Position numbers and translations under genes: made by a program. The notes beneath the pieces were generated by a model, which worked only from the letters and a program-made list of their open reading frames with translations, ran no database searches and was not told the DNA's origin. A stretch of 64,000 nucleotides of DNA from Dyadobacter diqingensis (GTDB taxonomy: Bacteria > Bacteroidota > Bacteroidia > Cytophagales > Spirosomataceae): positions 1 through 64,000 of the forward strand of contig NZ_JAMXKF010000014.1 in assembly GCF_024220585.1 (NCBI RefSeq), read 5' to 3'. Each line of letters begins with the position of its first letter. The stretch's first letter is position 1. Of this stretch, positions 35,893-45,445 are shown in pieces.

Positions 35893-37617
35893 CTATCGCT
35901 GCCATCCAGGATTTTGCTCAATCACCACATCTTTATTCGTATCAATGATGGTTTGCGGAATAGGCCAAAGATTGTAGTCAAACGTCAAGGTTGCTTTTGC
36001 TTCAGGCCAGTAAGCATATTTTCTAATTCTTTCCACCGCAATTGTGCCGCCCATTCTCAGGAGCGTATTCCATCTGGCTTCTTCGTATACGAGCTCACGG
36101 GCACGCTCATCCAGAATCATATTAAATTTATCGTCTATGTCAGCAGCTGTTACCATATAACTGGCATTAGCCCGTGCTCTCAATAAGTTGATATCCGAAG
36201 CTGCCCCCGCTTTGTTTCCACTCCTCTGTTTCGCCTCGGCACGTAGTAGAATAGTTTCCGGAAGTCTGATAAAATAGTCATCCCTGAAAAGATTACTCAT
36301 ATTCTCCCCGTCTGCGATTCCGGTATACTTGTCTGTCGCGATTTTACACGATATTGGATATACCAGACTTTTGTTGTTGGTATTGGTATTTGCATCGGCG
36401 CTGCCATTGTACAATACCTCCCATGGAACTGGCTTGCCAAAATACGGAGAGCTGGAAACATTGCCGTTGAATATGCGGCGGAACACTATATCTGAATTAC
36501 GCATATCGGAAGCATATTTATCCGCGTAAATGTCATCTCTAGTATACATGGTTGGTATCATTTGAGCAATACCACGGCCACCAACGTCTTCCAGTGTACC
36601 TGTAAGATGGTCTTTTGCACCATCTCTGAACACAGCGCCGTAAGTACGTGAATAAGGTAACTTTGATTTACCATCTTCAGCGCGATAGGCCGCATAGTCA
36701 ATCTGTAAAGCCCAGATACTTTCTTTATTACCGTTCTGGTAATTTACGTTGTTTTCCTGAAACAAATCCCAGTAAACGTTACCCTTTGTCTCACTACTTC
36801 TGGCTCCGAAACGAGACGTCATCAGGGCATACGTGCCTCCGTCAATCACCTTGCTGGCGAATGATATTGACTGGGTGAAGGCAGCCTGAGCTTCCGACGC
36901 TTTATTTTCGATAGCGAGCTGTGTTCCCAGGGCCAGGTACAACTCTGCCAGATAGTGCTGTGCGGCACCTTTTACGACACGTCCACCGCTTACAGTCGTT
37001 TCTGGAAGATCTTTTTCTGCTGCCAAAAGGTCGTCAATTGCAAATTGATAGGTTTCTGCTCTTGTAGCTCTCTTGAAATCGTACTGAGGTATTTTAGAAA
37101 CTGTTGTTACTAAAGGTACTCCACCAAATAGCTCCCCCAAATTGCGGTATGCATATGCACGGAAAAATCTCGCCTGAGCGATAATATTTGCTTTCTCTGC
37201 TTCGGATGCAAAAGAAATATGTGGAAGCTGCGCTGCTTCCAATGCCAGATTCGCCTTTGCAATCATTTGGTAGTAGGTACCATAGATATTATAGAACGTA
37301 CCGTTATCCACATTGATCAGTCCGTAATTATTAAAAGTCGCTCCACGCCGTATACTCGCTACGTCGTACATGTCCGTGCCATTGCCGCGTAAAACGAAAA
37401 TCCAACCTTCTTCTGAGGGGTTAGCCCAAAGATCTCTTATTTGAGAATAGATGGCAACAAGTGCCTGATCAATCTGTGCAGAGGTCGAAAAAGCATTGTC
37501 GACTGTATAAAATGTTTCTGGATTTTCTTTCAGAAAGTCATCATTTGACTTACAACCTGCCACATTCATGAGCAAAATCAAAGCCCAGAATGTCTTCTTT
37601 GATAATATATTTTTCAT
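35893..37617 (-). CDS. SusD/RagB-family nutrient-binding lipoprotein
   Basis: The protein has 574 residues. The signal sequence ends ILLMNVAGCKSNDDFL, a lipobox at Cys22. The SusD landmarks are DDFLKENPETFYTVDNAFST, ARFFRAYAYRNLGELFGGVP, AEKDLPETTVSGGRV, FIRLPETILLRAEAKQRSGN and RARELVYEEARWNTLLR. It captures an oligosaccharide at the surface and hands it to the SusC encoded directly upstream (11-bp gap). With the GH106 enzyme downstream, a rhamnose-containing ligand is inferred. Confidence 0.95.
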   Translation of the reverse strand: MKNILSKKTFWALILLMNVAGCKSNDDFLKENPETFYTVDNAFSTSAQIDQALVAIYSQIRDLWANPSEEGWIFVLRGNGTDMYDVASIRRGATFNNYGLINVDNGTFYNIYGTYYQMIAKANLALEAAQLPHISFASEAEKANIIAQARFFRAYAYRNLGELFGGVPLVTTVSKIPQYDFKRATRAETYQFAIDDLLAAEKDLPETTVSGGRVVKGAAQHYLAELYLALGTQLAIENKASEAQAAFTQSISFASKVIDGGTYALMTSRFGARSSETKGNVYWDLFQENNVNYQNGNKESIWALQIDYAAYRAEDGKSKLPYSRTYGAVFRDGAKDHLTGTLEDVGGRGIAQMIPTMYTRDDIYADKYASDMRNSDIVFRRIFNGNVSSSPYFGKPVPWEVLYNGSADANTNTNNKSLVYPISCKIATDKYTGIADGENMSNLFRDDYFIRLPETILLRAEAKQRSGNKAGAASDINLLRARANASYMVTAADIDDKFNMILDERARELVYEEARWNTLLRMGGTIAVERIRKYAYWPEAKATLTFDYNLWPIPQTIIDTNKDVVIEQNPGWQR

Positions 37618-37628
37618 AAAATGATATT

Positions 37629-40600
37629 TTAGAAACTGATGTTTGCGCCGATTGAATAGGTGGAAGGAACAGGGAAAGTATTTTCACGGACAGGCGTTCC
37701 TGTTTCGGGATCTCCACCAAACCATTTGGTAAACGTGGCTATATTTCTGGCACTCACAAATATCTTAGCAGAGTTCACCCTTATTTTTGACAACAGCTGT
37801 GGTTTCACGCGATATGAAAGTGTTGCATCCTGCACCCTGACAAAAGTTCTTGACTGCAAGCCAAGAAAGCGTCCGTCACCTGCAAAAAATGCCGAAGGAA
37901 ACTCATTACTCTGGTTTTCAGGGGTCCAGTAAGGTTTGGAAGTCATGTTATCATTAAATCTTCCTGTACCCGCAGTAAGGTAAGCCGCAGCATTACTCTT
38001 CTGATACCATTTGCCCCCTCCGAAATTTCCAGCCACCAATACATAGAGGTCAAAATTCTTATAGCTCACTGTATTGCTCATATTTAAGCGGAAATTTGTC
38101 TGTGAATATCCCAGGATCTTTCTATCAGCTACTGTGATACCAGGAACCCCATCAATATCTCTGTATTTTGGAGCTCCGGCAGCGGCACCGGTTTGCGCAA
38201 TGTATTCAGTATCGCTAGTCTGTACGATTCCAATTTGTTCATAACCATAGATAACGCCAAGCGGCTGACCGATGAACAGGTTATTGGCTATGTCATCGTC
38301 TTCGATGCCATCTCCATCCTTATCCTCTCCATACAGCTTAACAAGCTTGTTTCGGTTTTGCCAGAAGGTAAAAGACGTCCCCCACGTAAAATCCTTGTTC
38401 TGAATATTGGTCGTTCTTAACGTAATTTCAATCCCCTTGTTATTGACCTGCCCCATGGACGTTTTAATCGTTTTAAAACCAGTCATCACAGGTATGTTTC
38501 TCGTAAAGATCTGATCTGTGGTCGCACCGAGATATGTATCAACATCCAGAAAGATTCGGTTATTTAACCATGACGATTCAAAACCGGCATTCCAGGAAGT
38601 AGTTTTTTCCCATCCCAGATCAGAATTCCCTAACGCGCTCTGATAAAGGCCATAATTAATCGCCCCTGGAGTATTGGACCATTCATACCTGACACCCCCA
38701 CTGGCAGCATTGGCTACTGTTGATAATGTCCCATAAGGATCTACTCCCTGATTACCGTTCTGCCCGAAGGAAAATTTCACTTTCAGGTTGTTAAGCGGAG
38801 CAAAGCTTTTTAAAAATTCCTCGTTACTCACTTTCCAGGCTACACCAGCTGCTGCAAAGTTGGCAAACTTGTTATTGGCGCCGAAAACGGATGCCCCATC
38901 ACGACGATAGGATCCTGTAAAGAAGTATTTATCATCAAATGAATAGCTTAGACGCCCAAGGTAACCCACATTGGAACGCTGATTTGCATCAAGGTTAACC
39001 CTTTGGACAGTAGCTTTGTGTAATCCCCAAAGTCCAAGTGTCGTATTGCCATTGGCTGCAAAATTATTGCCTGTGGTATTAATATAAGTATATTTTTGAT
39101 TGTCACGGGTGGCGACTAATGTTACATCTATTCCGTGTTTGCCAAAAGTGTTTTTGTAGTTGATGATGTTATCAAATACATAACTCGAAGTACTACTTCT
39201 TTCGAGATTGCCATTCGCATTCGTCAGGAAACCTTGTATAACGGAAGGGGAGTATCTGCTCGCACTTTCACCTTCCTGTATGTAGTAATTTTCGTTGGTA
39301 AAAGTGCCTCTCTCGTTTTTGGTTACGTTATTCAGAAAGTTCACGCGGTAGGTTAATCCCTCAATCCACGGAATCGTAAAAAGAGCGTTGGTGTTCAACC
39401 GATAACTGTTCAGGACATCTGTATTGGTTCGGGTGTTGTCGTCCACCCCCCATAAAGGGTTTACGCCGGACTGGGTATAAGGGTATTTTTCAAGGTTGCC
39501 CAATTCATCCCGGAACATTACTCCATATGGCGACATCGTTTGTGCTTCTCCGATATTAGCGGGAAGTCCTGAATAATTTCTTTTCGAGTAACTACCATCT
39601 ACACCAATTTCGAGCCATTTAGTAATTTCAGTTTTCACTTTTCCAAATACGGAGATACGATTGAACTGGTCTCCTTTTACAATTGCCTTATTGTCGTCAT
39701 AAGAGGTGGACAAATAATAGTTAACTTTTTCACTCGCTCCTGATACTGCTGCCTGATGAGTTTGTATCACACCGGTACGTGTAACCTCATCAAGCCAGTT
39801 TGTCTCTCTGCCTGCATCACGATTAGCGATCTCACCTGGTTTTAACCAATTTGTTGAACCTTCGGTATACTTGTTACGCGCATTCACTACGCTAAGCCAT
39901 TCTTCCCCCTTCATCATAACAGGCCTTCTTTGCCAGGTCTGAAAACCAGTGGATGAGTTTAAGGTAATGATTGGCTTACCAACCTTTCCTCTCTTTGTAG
40001 TAATAGCGATTACTCCATTAGCAGAACGAGACCCATAGGCTGCCGCCGATGTAGCATCTTTGAGTACATCAAAGCTGGCTATATCGCTTGAATTAATATC
40101 CGCAAGGCTGCCCAGAAAAATTACGCCATCCAAAACAATCAAGGGATCGTTGTTGCCGCTTATGGAATTTTGCCCACGTATCTGAATAGAGGGTTGGCCG
40201 CCGGCACTATTTGTTGCTCCAACGTCAAGACCGGGGAGGTTTCCTTTGAGTGTTTCCAGCGCATTCATACTTGGAAGTAATGCCACAGCAGAACCTTCGA
40301 GCTTTAAAGAGCTAACCGATCCTGTAAAATCCTGACGCTTGGTCGTACCATAACCAATTACGACAACCTCATCCAGTGCCTTTGTATCAGGTTTTAGTGA
40401 TATTTGAAGAGAAGTCTGAACCCCGGGCTGAATCTCCTGAGCGATGTATCCTACAAATGAGAAAACTAATGTGACATTGTCATCAGGTATTGACAATGAA
40501 AAGCGTCCGTCTATATCAGTAGATGTACCGGAAGTGGTACCTTTGATTGATATATTCACCCCTGGCAGACCAACTCCGGTATCATCCTTTACAGTGCCCG

Positions 40601-41042
40601 TAATATTCTTGTCAATATTTTTACTCGTGGATTCAAATTTCTGAACAGGTTCAAGCATGTTCATTGCATCTATATTGGGAGCGATTTTTTTTAGCACAAC
40701 CTTATTTCTAATAAGTTTGTAGGATATATTATCAGGTTGAAACATAGCTTCCAATACTTCACTTAACCTTTTATTCTCCACCTTAAGAGTTATCTTACGG
40801 TTCACAGGCAATAACTGTAAGCTATATACGAATTTTAAATTGGTGCTCGATTCCAGCGAGGTAAGTACCTCTCGTATCTCCTTTTGTTCCACTTGAATCG
40901 ATACGCGCTGCGTAAGCAATTCCTGTGCTCCCGAACTATGTGCATAGCCATAGGCAGTTGCAGCAAAAACCAAGAACAACTGTAAACTCGAAATCTTCAT
41001 AATTGTCCATAAAGGATTTATGATCTTATGTCTTTTTTTCAT
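37629..41042 (-). CDS. SusC/RagA TonB-dependent transporter with STN domain
   Basis: The protein has 1137 residues from ATG 41042, chosen before the signal peptide (SSLQLFLVFAATAYGYAHSS). After it comes the STN domain (RVSIQVEQKEIREVLTSLES to about residue 120), the carboxypeptidase-like domain (ITGTVKDDTGVGLPGVNISI), the TonB region (LDEVVVIGYGTTKRQDFTGS), the plug (IQIRGQNSISGNNDPLIVLD) and the barrel. The STN domain signals ligand transport to a FecR anti-sigma factor, and both FecR and an ECF sigma factor are encoded upstream. It imports the glycan fragment presented by the SusD at 35893. Confidence 0.95.
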   Translation of the reverse strand: MKKRHKIINPLWTIMKISSLQLFLVFAATAYGYAHSSGAQELLTQRVSIQVEQKEIREVLTSLESSTNLKFVYSLQLLPVNRKITLKVENKRLSEVLEAMFQPDNISYKLIRNKVVLKKIAPNIDAMNMLEPVQKFESTSKNIDKNITGTVKDDTGVGLPGVNISIKGTTSGTSTDIDGRFSLSIPDDNVTLVFSFVGYIAQEIQPGVQTSLQISLKPDTKALDEVVVIGYGTTKRQDFTGSVSSLKLEGSAVALLPSMNALETLKGNLPGLDVGATNSAGGQPSIQIRGQNSISGNNDPLIVLDGVIFLGSLADINSSDIASFDVLKDATSAAAYGSRSANGVIAITTKRGKVGKPIITLNSSTGFQTWQRRPVMMKGEEWLSVVNARNKYTEGSTNWLKPGEIANRDAGRETNWLDEVTRTGVIQTHQAAVSGASEKVNYYLSTSYDDNKAIVKGDQFNRISVFGKVKTEITKWLEIGVDGSYSKRNYSGLPANIGEAQTMSPYGVMFRDELGNLEKYPYTQSGVNPLWGVDDNTRTNTDVLNSYRLNTNALFTIPWIEGLTYRVNFLNNVTKNERGTFTNENYYIQEGESASRYSPSVIQGFLTNANGNLERSSTSSYVFDNIINYKNTFGKHGIDVTLVATRDNQKYTYINTTGNNFAANGNTTLGLWGLHKATVQRVNLDANQRSNVGYLGRLSYSFDDKYFFTGSYRRDGASVFGANNKFANFAAAGVAWKVSNEEFLKSFAPLNNLKVKFSFGQNGNQGVDPYGTLSTVANAASGGVRYEWSNTPGAINYGLYQSALGNSDLGWEKTTSWNAGFESSWLNNRIFLDVDTYLGATTDQIFTRNIPVMTGFKTIKTSMGQVNNKGIEITLRTTNIQNKDFTWGTSFTFWQNRNKLVKLYGEDKDGDGIEDDDIANNLFIGQPLGVIYGYEQIGIVQTSDTEYIAQTGAAAGAPKYRDIDGVPGITVADRKILGYSQTNFRLNMSNTVSYKNFDLYVLVAGNFGGGKWYQKSNAAAYLTAGTGRFNDNMTSKPYWTPENQSNEFPSAFFAGDGRFLGLQSRTFVRVQDATLSYRVKPQLLSKIRVNSAKIFVSARNIATFTKWFGGDPETGTPVRENTFPVPSTYSIGANISF

Positions 41043-41228
41043 TGATTTGTAATTGTTAGATCTCTTAACACGATGATTTACAACTCCCATCGCCATTTTC
41101 CAGATGTGCGACCGCTTTTTACAAATCGGATAGGGAGAAGGTCGAAGTATGTTTCCAGCATCTTCGGCCTTTTTTAATGTTATAACAGTAACTTATTGCA
41201 TAGGCGAAATGGGTTTAGAGTATAAAAA

Positions 41229-42281
41229 TTATCTTGGGACATCACATCCTTTTCCGGTCAGCGTAACCGAATCTCCCGTCAGTTGATATTTTGCATCCAT
41301 ACTTTCACAAAGGATCTCTAGTTGTGTAAAAAGCGTATTTTCCTGAGACAAATCTGCGGTGATAATGCAATTTCTGAGTGGATCATTCCCTATATTAATC
41401 TGCACTCCATAAGCTTGTTCCAAAATTTTAACAATATCCGGGAGCGGTTTTTCAGAGTAATTAAAGTTTGCCGTGGTCACCTCGGCCACCTTGCTTTTTA
41501 GAATTTTGGGTTTCTCGACAATGCCGGTAATCAGCTGTTCATCCTCTGGATAAAATGTAACCGTTTTGTTCTGAGTAAGGATCACTTTTTTATTCACTTT
41601 TTCGCCAAATACTTCACTATTATGCTCCTGCACTTCTACAACACCGGTTATTACGGCAACCTCAATACTGTTTTTCAGCTTGTTCTCACGGATTGTAAAG
41701 CTTGTTCCCAGAACCTTGGTTACGATGTTATTGGCATGAACATAAAAAGGACGGGTTGTATCATGCGCGATTTCGAAAAAAACGTCCCCTTTTAGATACA
41801 CTCTTCTTTCATTTCCTGCAAAAACCTTCGGATAGTACAATGTAGCTCCCGGATCTAATGTCGCATGGCTTCCATCCGGAAGATTTAATATTTTAGATGC
41901 AGATGTTTCGTTGGTAAAACTGTTCATTTTTTCAACAACCTCATTCTGAATACCTGCAATTATTGGTGTGTCGTCAAAAGCGTAATGGTACCCGATAAAT
42001 CCGGCTACAAAAAGTAAACAGCCTGCTGCCAGTCTGATATAAAAATTACGTTTCCAAAAACTTAGCGCTATAATTTTCCCCTGAGCCGACTCCTGAGTGA
42101 TTCCGTTACTAATTGCCGCCCACATCATCTTGTCAGCCCGCTGCTCATCGAGCTTATTTTGCTTTGCATCAGTATGGTCAATAGAGTTGTACCATAAATC
42201 CATAATTTTCTTCTCATCAGCGGTTACCTTCTTTTTCTGATAACGATCCAGCAGTTTCAAAAAAGCTTTAATGTTCATCAT
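41229..42281 (-). CDS. FecR-family anti-sigma factor
   Basis: The protein has 350 residues. A cytoplasmic N-terminal part (1-75) binds the sigma factor, one membrane helix (about 81-97, YIRLAAGCLLFVAGFIGYHY) follows, and then a periplasmic FecR domain (LNLPDGSHATLDPGATLYYP, RVYLKGDVFFEIAHD, RPFYVHANNIVTKVLGTSF) and a C-terminal STN-binding-like part (FNYSEKPLPDIVKILEQAYG). It senses occupancy of the STN-domain SusC downstream and releases or activates the ECF sigma factor encoded upstream. ATG 42281 or the next Met codon could be the start. Confidence 0.93.
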   Translation of the reverse strand: MMNIKAFLKLLDRYQKKKVTADEKKIMDLWYNSIDHTDAKQNKLDEQRADKMMWAAISNGITQESAQGKIIALSFWKRNFYIRLAAGCLLFVAGFIGYHYAFDDTPIIAGIQNEVVEKMNSFTNETSASKILNLPDGSHATLDPGATLYYPKVFAGNERRVYLKGDVFFEIAHDTTRPFYVHANNIVTKVLGTSFTIRENKLKNSIEVAVITGVVEVQEHNSEVFGEKVNKKVILTQNKTVTFYPEDEQLITGIVEKPKILKSKVAEVTTANFNYSEKPLPDIVKILEQAYGVQINIGNDPLRNCIITADLSQENTLFTQLEILCESMDAKYQLTGDSVTLTGKGCDVPR

Positions 42282-42490
42282 GTATTTGTTAGAGGTATAG
42301 AAATTTTCTCACTTTAGCGAGGTACGACTTGGTTTTGTTAACCAAGCGTAATAGAAAAATCCCTGCCTTTATATATTAAGTAGAGGCCAACAGATTTTAC
42401 CGCAAATCATTTTATAAATTATTAGAAAATTTATAAAAAATTAACCGTTTTAAGGATAAATTATTGGATTTGTTATTGTCCTGATTAGTC

Positions 42491-43072
42491 TCAGAAATGA
42501 GTTGCTATAAACAGAAGAAGGAGGATCAGATAATCTTTAAGGCTGACACGCAAAGCCTTAAGACCTTGTGTTATATGGTATTCAACAGTACGCAATGGTA
42601 CACTAAGAAGCTGGGAAATTTCATCGGCAGACTTACATTCAATTCTATTCAACTCAAAGATGGTTTTGGTTTTTTTCGGTAGCTTTTCAATACATAACGA
42701 GATGGATTGAGACAGCTCTTTGTATGCTAACTCCTCCTCTGTTTCCCGCGACTCATCAAGAGACCCTAGTTGTACAGATTCTGCATAACGCTTCCGTTGT
42801 AATTCTTTTTTGTAAAAATCGAGAACCTTATACTTAACTGCACCGTAAAGATATCTTTCCATATCATCTATCATAACCTGTTCCCGGCGAAGCCATAGAT
42901 CAAGGAAAATTTCCTGAACAATTTCCATGGCATTTTCTTCTGATTGCACCTTACTGATGGCATACCGATACAATTTTAACCTGAATTGATGGTAAATTTG
43001 CTCAAATCCAGCTTTGTCACCTGCTCTTAAAAGTTGCAGTTGTTTAGCCTCATCTGTTAAAATTCCTTCCAT
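42491..43072 (-). CDS. ECF RNA polymerase sigma-70 factor (Bacteroidetes type)
   Basis: The protein has 193 residues with sigma region 2 (YHQFRLKLYRYAISKVQSEE, AMEIVQEIFLDLWLRREQV) and region 4 (RIECKSADEISQLLSVPLRT, VEYHITQGLKALRVSLKDY). It ends with a hydrophobic tail (YLILLLLFIATHF) unusual for a soluble sigma factor. It should direct transcription of the SusC/SusD/GH106 genes when freed by FecR. It is the first gene of the locus, 209 bp upstream of fecR. Confidence 0.92.
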   Translation of the reverse strand: MEGILTDEAKQLQLLRAGDKAGFEQIYHQFRLKLYRYAISKVQSEENAMEIVQEIFLDLWLRREQVMIDDMERYLYGAVKYKVLDFYKKELQRKRYAESVQLGSLDESRETEEELAYKELSQSISLCIEKLPKKTKTIFELNRIECKSADEISQLLSVPLRTVEYHITQGLKALRVSLKDYLILLLLFIATHF

Positions 43073-44048
43073 TATAAATCAGTGTCTGAGCGCAGGTTTG
43101 GAGAAAAACAAATATCTGCTTTTTTTTTAAATATTTACACGAATGTTACCATTCTTACAAATATCTGGTTTAGATCACGTACGATTTATGTCTGACCAAG
43201 TGGTATACGTACATCTCAAAGAGAGAAGCCAGAATTTGCATGAACTGAGCATCTGGCCAATATTTCTAGGCAGAACAATCGAACGATAAAAATAGTTGGA
43301 ACTATTTAGTGCAGGACTTAGCGTTAGCAATTATTCAGGATGCCTTTCAGATCAGCATTAGAATTACAACTATAAAGAGGACAAAATATCAAGCTTCAAT
43401 TTTCCGTTGAATCAAAAATCTTCAAATTCTTTGGAAAAAAAATATCCTGAGGCAGAATACCCTGTCTTCAATTTGTCAACACAGCGCCAGAACTTGGGTA
43501 GCGTTAATGTCCTAACAGGCATTGATTCAGATAAGAAACTCTCCAAAACAAACCTAGAGAAATCCTATCAGCTCCACAAGTCTTAGATTTTATACCCAAT
43601 TTTCAGAATGATCTCCAATTTTTGCATACTTCGGGATAGCCTTTAAAGAAAAAAATGCCTATAAATCAATGATTTACAGAACTTTCTTACCTTAAACTTC
43701 TAAATGGGAGGGAGACGGATTTTGAACCCAGTACACCTAAATATTTCAATTAAACCTATTCATTTTCTATATACAGTAATTTGTTTTGTCGTACCGCTAA
43801 GCTGTAATTTTAACAATATGAATTTGAAGTTTTTTTCAAAAAAATCAATGGAAAATCGTCATGTTCGAAAGTACACTTTAACTACCGGTTTATTTCTTGG
43901 CAGACATTGATAGACAAAATCTATAAAGTTGGGGTAAGCAACCATTAGCATGATGTCGAGCAGTTTTGTATTTTTATCAACTTGCACTTCAGGCCAATTA
44001 TTTCAAGATGAACTTCTAAAAAGTGGTATAGAATTAAAAATGTAAGGG
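43073..44048. other. Gene-poor stretch upstream of the sigma-factor gene
   Basis: Nearly 1 kb without a supported gene. It is AT-rich and contains only short frames (the longest is 43704-43910, with no motif). It should include the promoter of the sigma-factor gene. It borders a decayed gene at 44049, so it is probably degraded accessory DNA. Confidence 0.5.
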
Positions 44049-44493
44049 GATTACGAAGTTATTGGCAATGAATCACGTAAAGTGCTGCTCAATAAAGAGG
44101 GGAAAGGTAAATGAATATCAGCCCAATATTTAGGCTCTGAATTTATAACTAACGGTGTATCCAGGAAAATAAAATGCACAGGTTGAGCAGGATCGTTAAG
44201 CTACTGCAAAATCCAAAATTGTTTATGAAACAACCGCAGCAAAGAGTTTTATACATCATAAAGGCAGTGCCACTGAATTTTCGAAATACCTGAAAAGTCT
44301 ACAACCTGATGATATTGAATAAATTAGCAAAATACTTAGGCAGGAACAAGGGAAAATTGGGGTCGAGTATATCCTACATCGGCTGCAAGCCGATATTGGT
44401 AAAAGTGAATTGCAGTTAGCAGGTGACCGGGATAAACTCCGGAGAGAAGGGTATGATGTAGGAAGAAAACCTGGAAATAATTTAAAGATGTAG
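44049..44493 (+). pseudogene. Decayed gene of unknown family
   Basis: Reading from 44049 gives DYEVIGNESRKVLLNKEGKG, then a stop and more coding-like sequence. From about 44200 in the next frame, KSFIHHKGSATEFSKYLKS, a stop, and GKIGVEYILHRLQADIGKS followed by RREGYDVGRKPGN up to TAG 44491-44493. Amino-acid composition and codon use look coding, but at least two stops and one frameshift break it. I do not recognise the family. Confidence 0.45.
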
Positions 44494-44530
44494 AGAATGC
44501 TTAGTTAACAGCAATCTATAAATACAATTT

Positions 44531-45043
44531 ATGAGATTTTTACTTTTATTGACAGCTCTTTGTATCCTATCGTGCGAACAGCGGCAGAAAAAGATGAAGG
44601 AATTCCCTTTGCTAATAGAGATGTTTAGCCCCAAATCAAATCTCTCACTTGATTTGAATAAGGGGAAGTTTTCTCTAGAAAAAAATGAGTTTATTGGAAA
44701 TGATGTGATTTTGTCAGATAAAATTACTACCGGTTCGTATTCGATAAAAAACGATATTGTCATTTTAAAAGGCGTTAATGGCAAAAAATACACTCTAAAA
44801 ATTGAAAGCGAAGAAATACTTCAACCAATTGATTTTGACACATTAAAGAAATCGCATAAATTTTTAGCTTGGATAACCCGTTACGCCAACGGACAACCTA
44901 AACAGTCCGGTGGGTGGACTGAAAACAATGAAAAAGAAGGTGTGTGGACTTTCAGTGACGAAAAAGGGGAAATTAAAAATCAAAAACTATATGAGAAAGG
45001 GAAACTCGTTAATGACAATTTCAAATTTGACATTGATAAATAA
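44531..45043 (+). CDS. Lipoprotein with MORN/YwqK-like repeat
   Basis: The protein has 170 residues. A short signal sequence ends TALCILSCEQRQ, a lipobox at Cys15. The C-terminal part, RYANGQPKQSGGWTENNEKE followed by GVWTFSDEKGEIKNQKLYEK, has the spacing of MORN-type repeats in YwqK-like proteins. These occur in toxin immunity and signalling contexts, but no toxin is adjacent. It is probably a periplasmic lipoprotein. The gap 45044-45445 downstream shows no supported gene. Confidence 0.7.
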   Translation: MRFLLLLTALCILSCEQRQKKMKEFPLLIEMFSPKSNLSLDLNKGKFSLEKNEFIGNDVILSDKITTGSYSIKNDIVILKGVNGKKYTLKIESEEILQPIDFDTLKKSHKFLAWITRYANGQPKQSGGWTENNEKEGVWTFSDEKGEIKNQKLYEKGKLVNDNFKFDIDK

Positions 45044-45445
45044 CTTTCGTTAACATGAGTTTGTACATTGGATAGTTGAAGGACAGCGATATTATTAGCA
45101 ACGCATTTGAAAAATACAACATGCTGCACTTGCTTACAGAGCAATTAACCAGGACAAAACCGAGAAATCCTTTCTCTTGTTTTTATAACTCATTTATGTT
45201 AAGTGATTATTACGGGAACAAGCGGGGAACAGACCGTTGGTAAAAGTTCTTGATATAGTACAAGGAGAGCTTACTATTTATGAGTTCCGAGCCGTCAGCA
45301 GATATAAAAAGCACAGATTACTTTATGAGTAGTACCTTTAATCAAGATAAGGCGAATCCTAAAATGTAGTAAAATACCTTAATATTTACCTTAATCAGTA
45401 AGTGCCTAGGATCTTTGCTTATCAGATAGTAAACGTGAGGTATCC

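Noticed and set aside
43704-43910. 68-residue frame in the gap upstream of the sigma gene
   Set aside because: No homology pattern, no neighbour link, AT-rich and with poor coding character.
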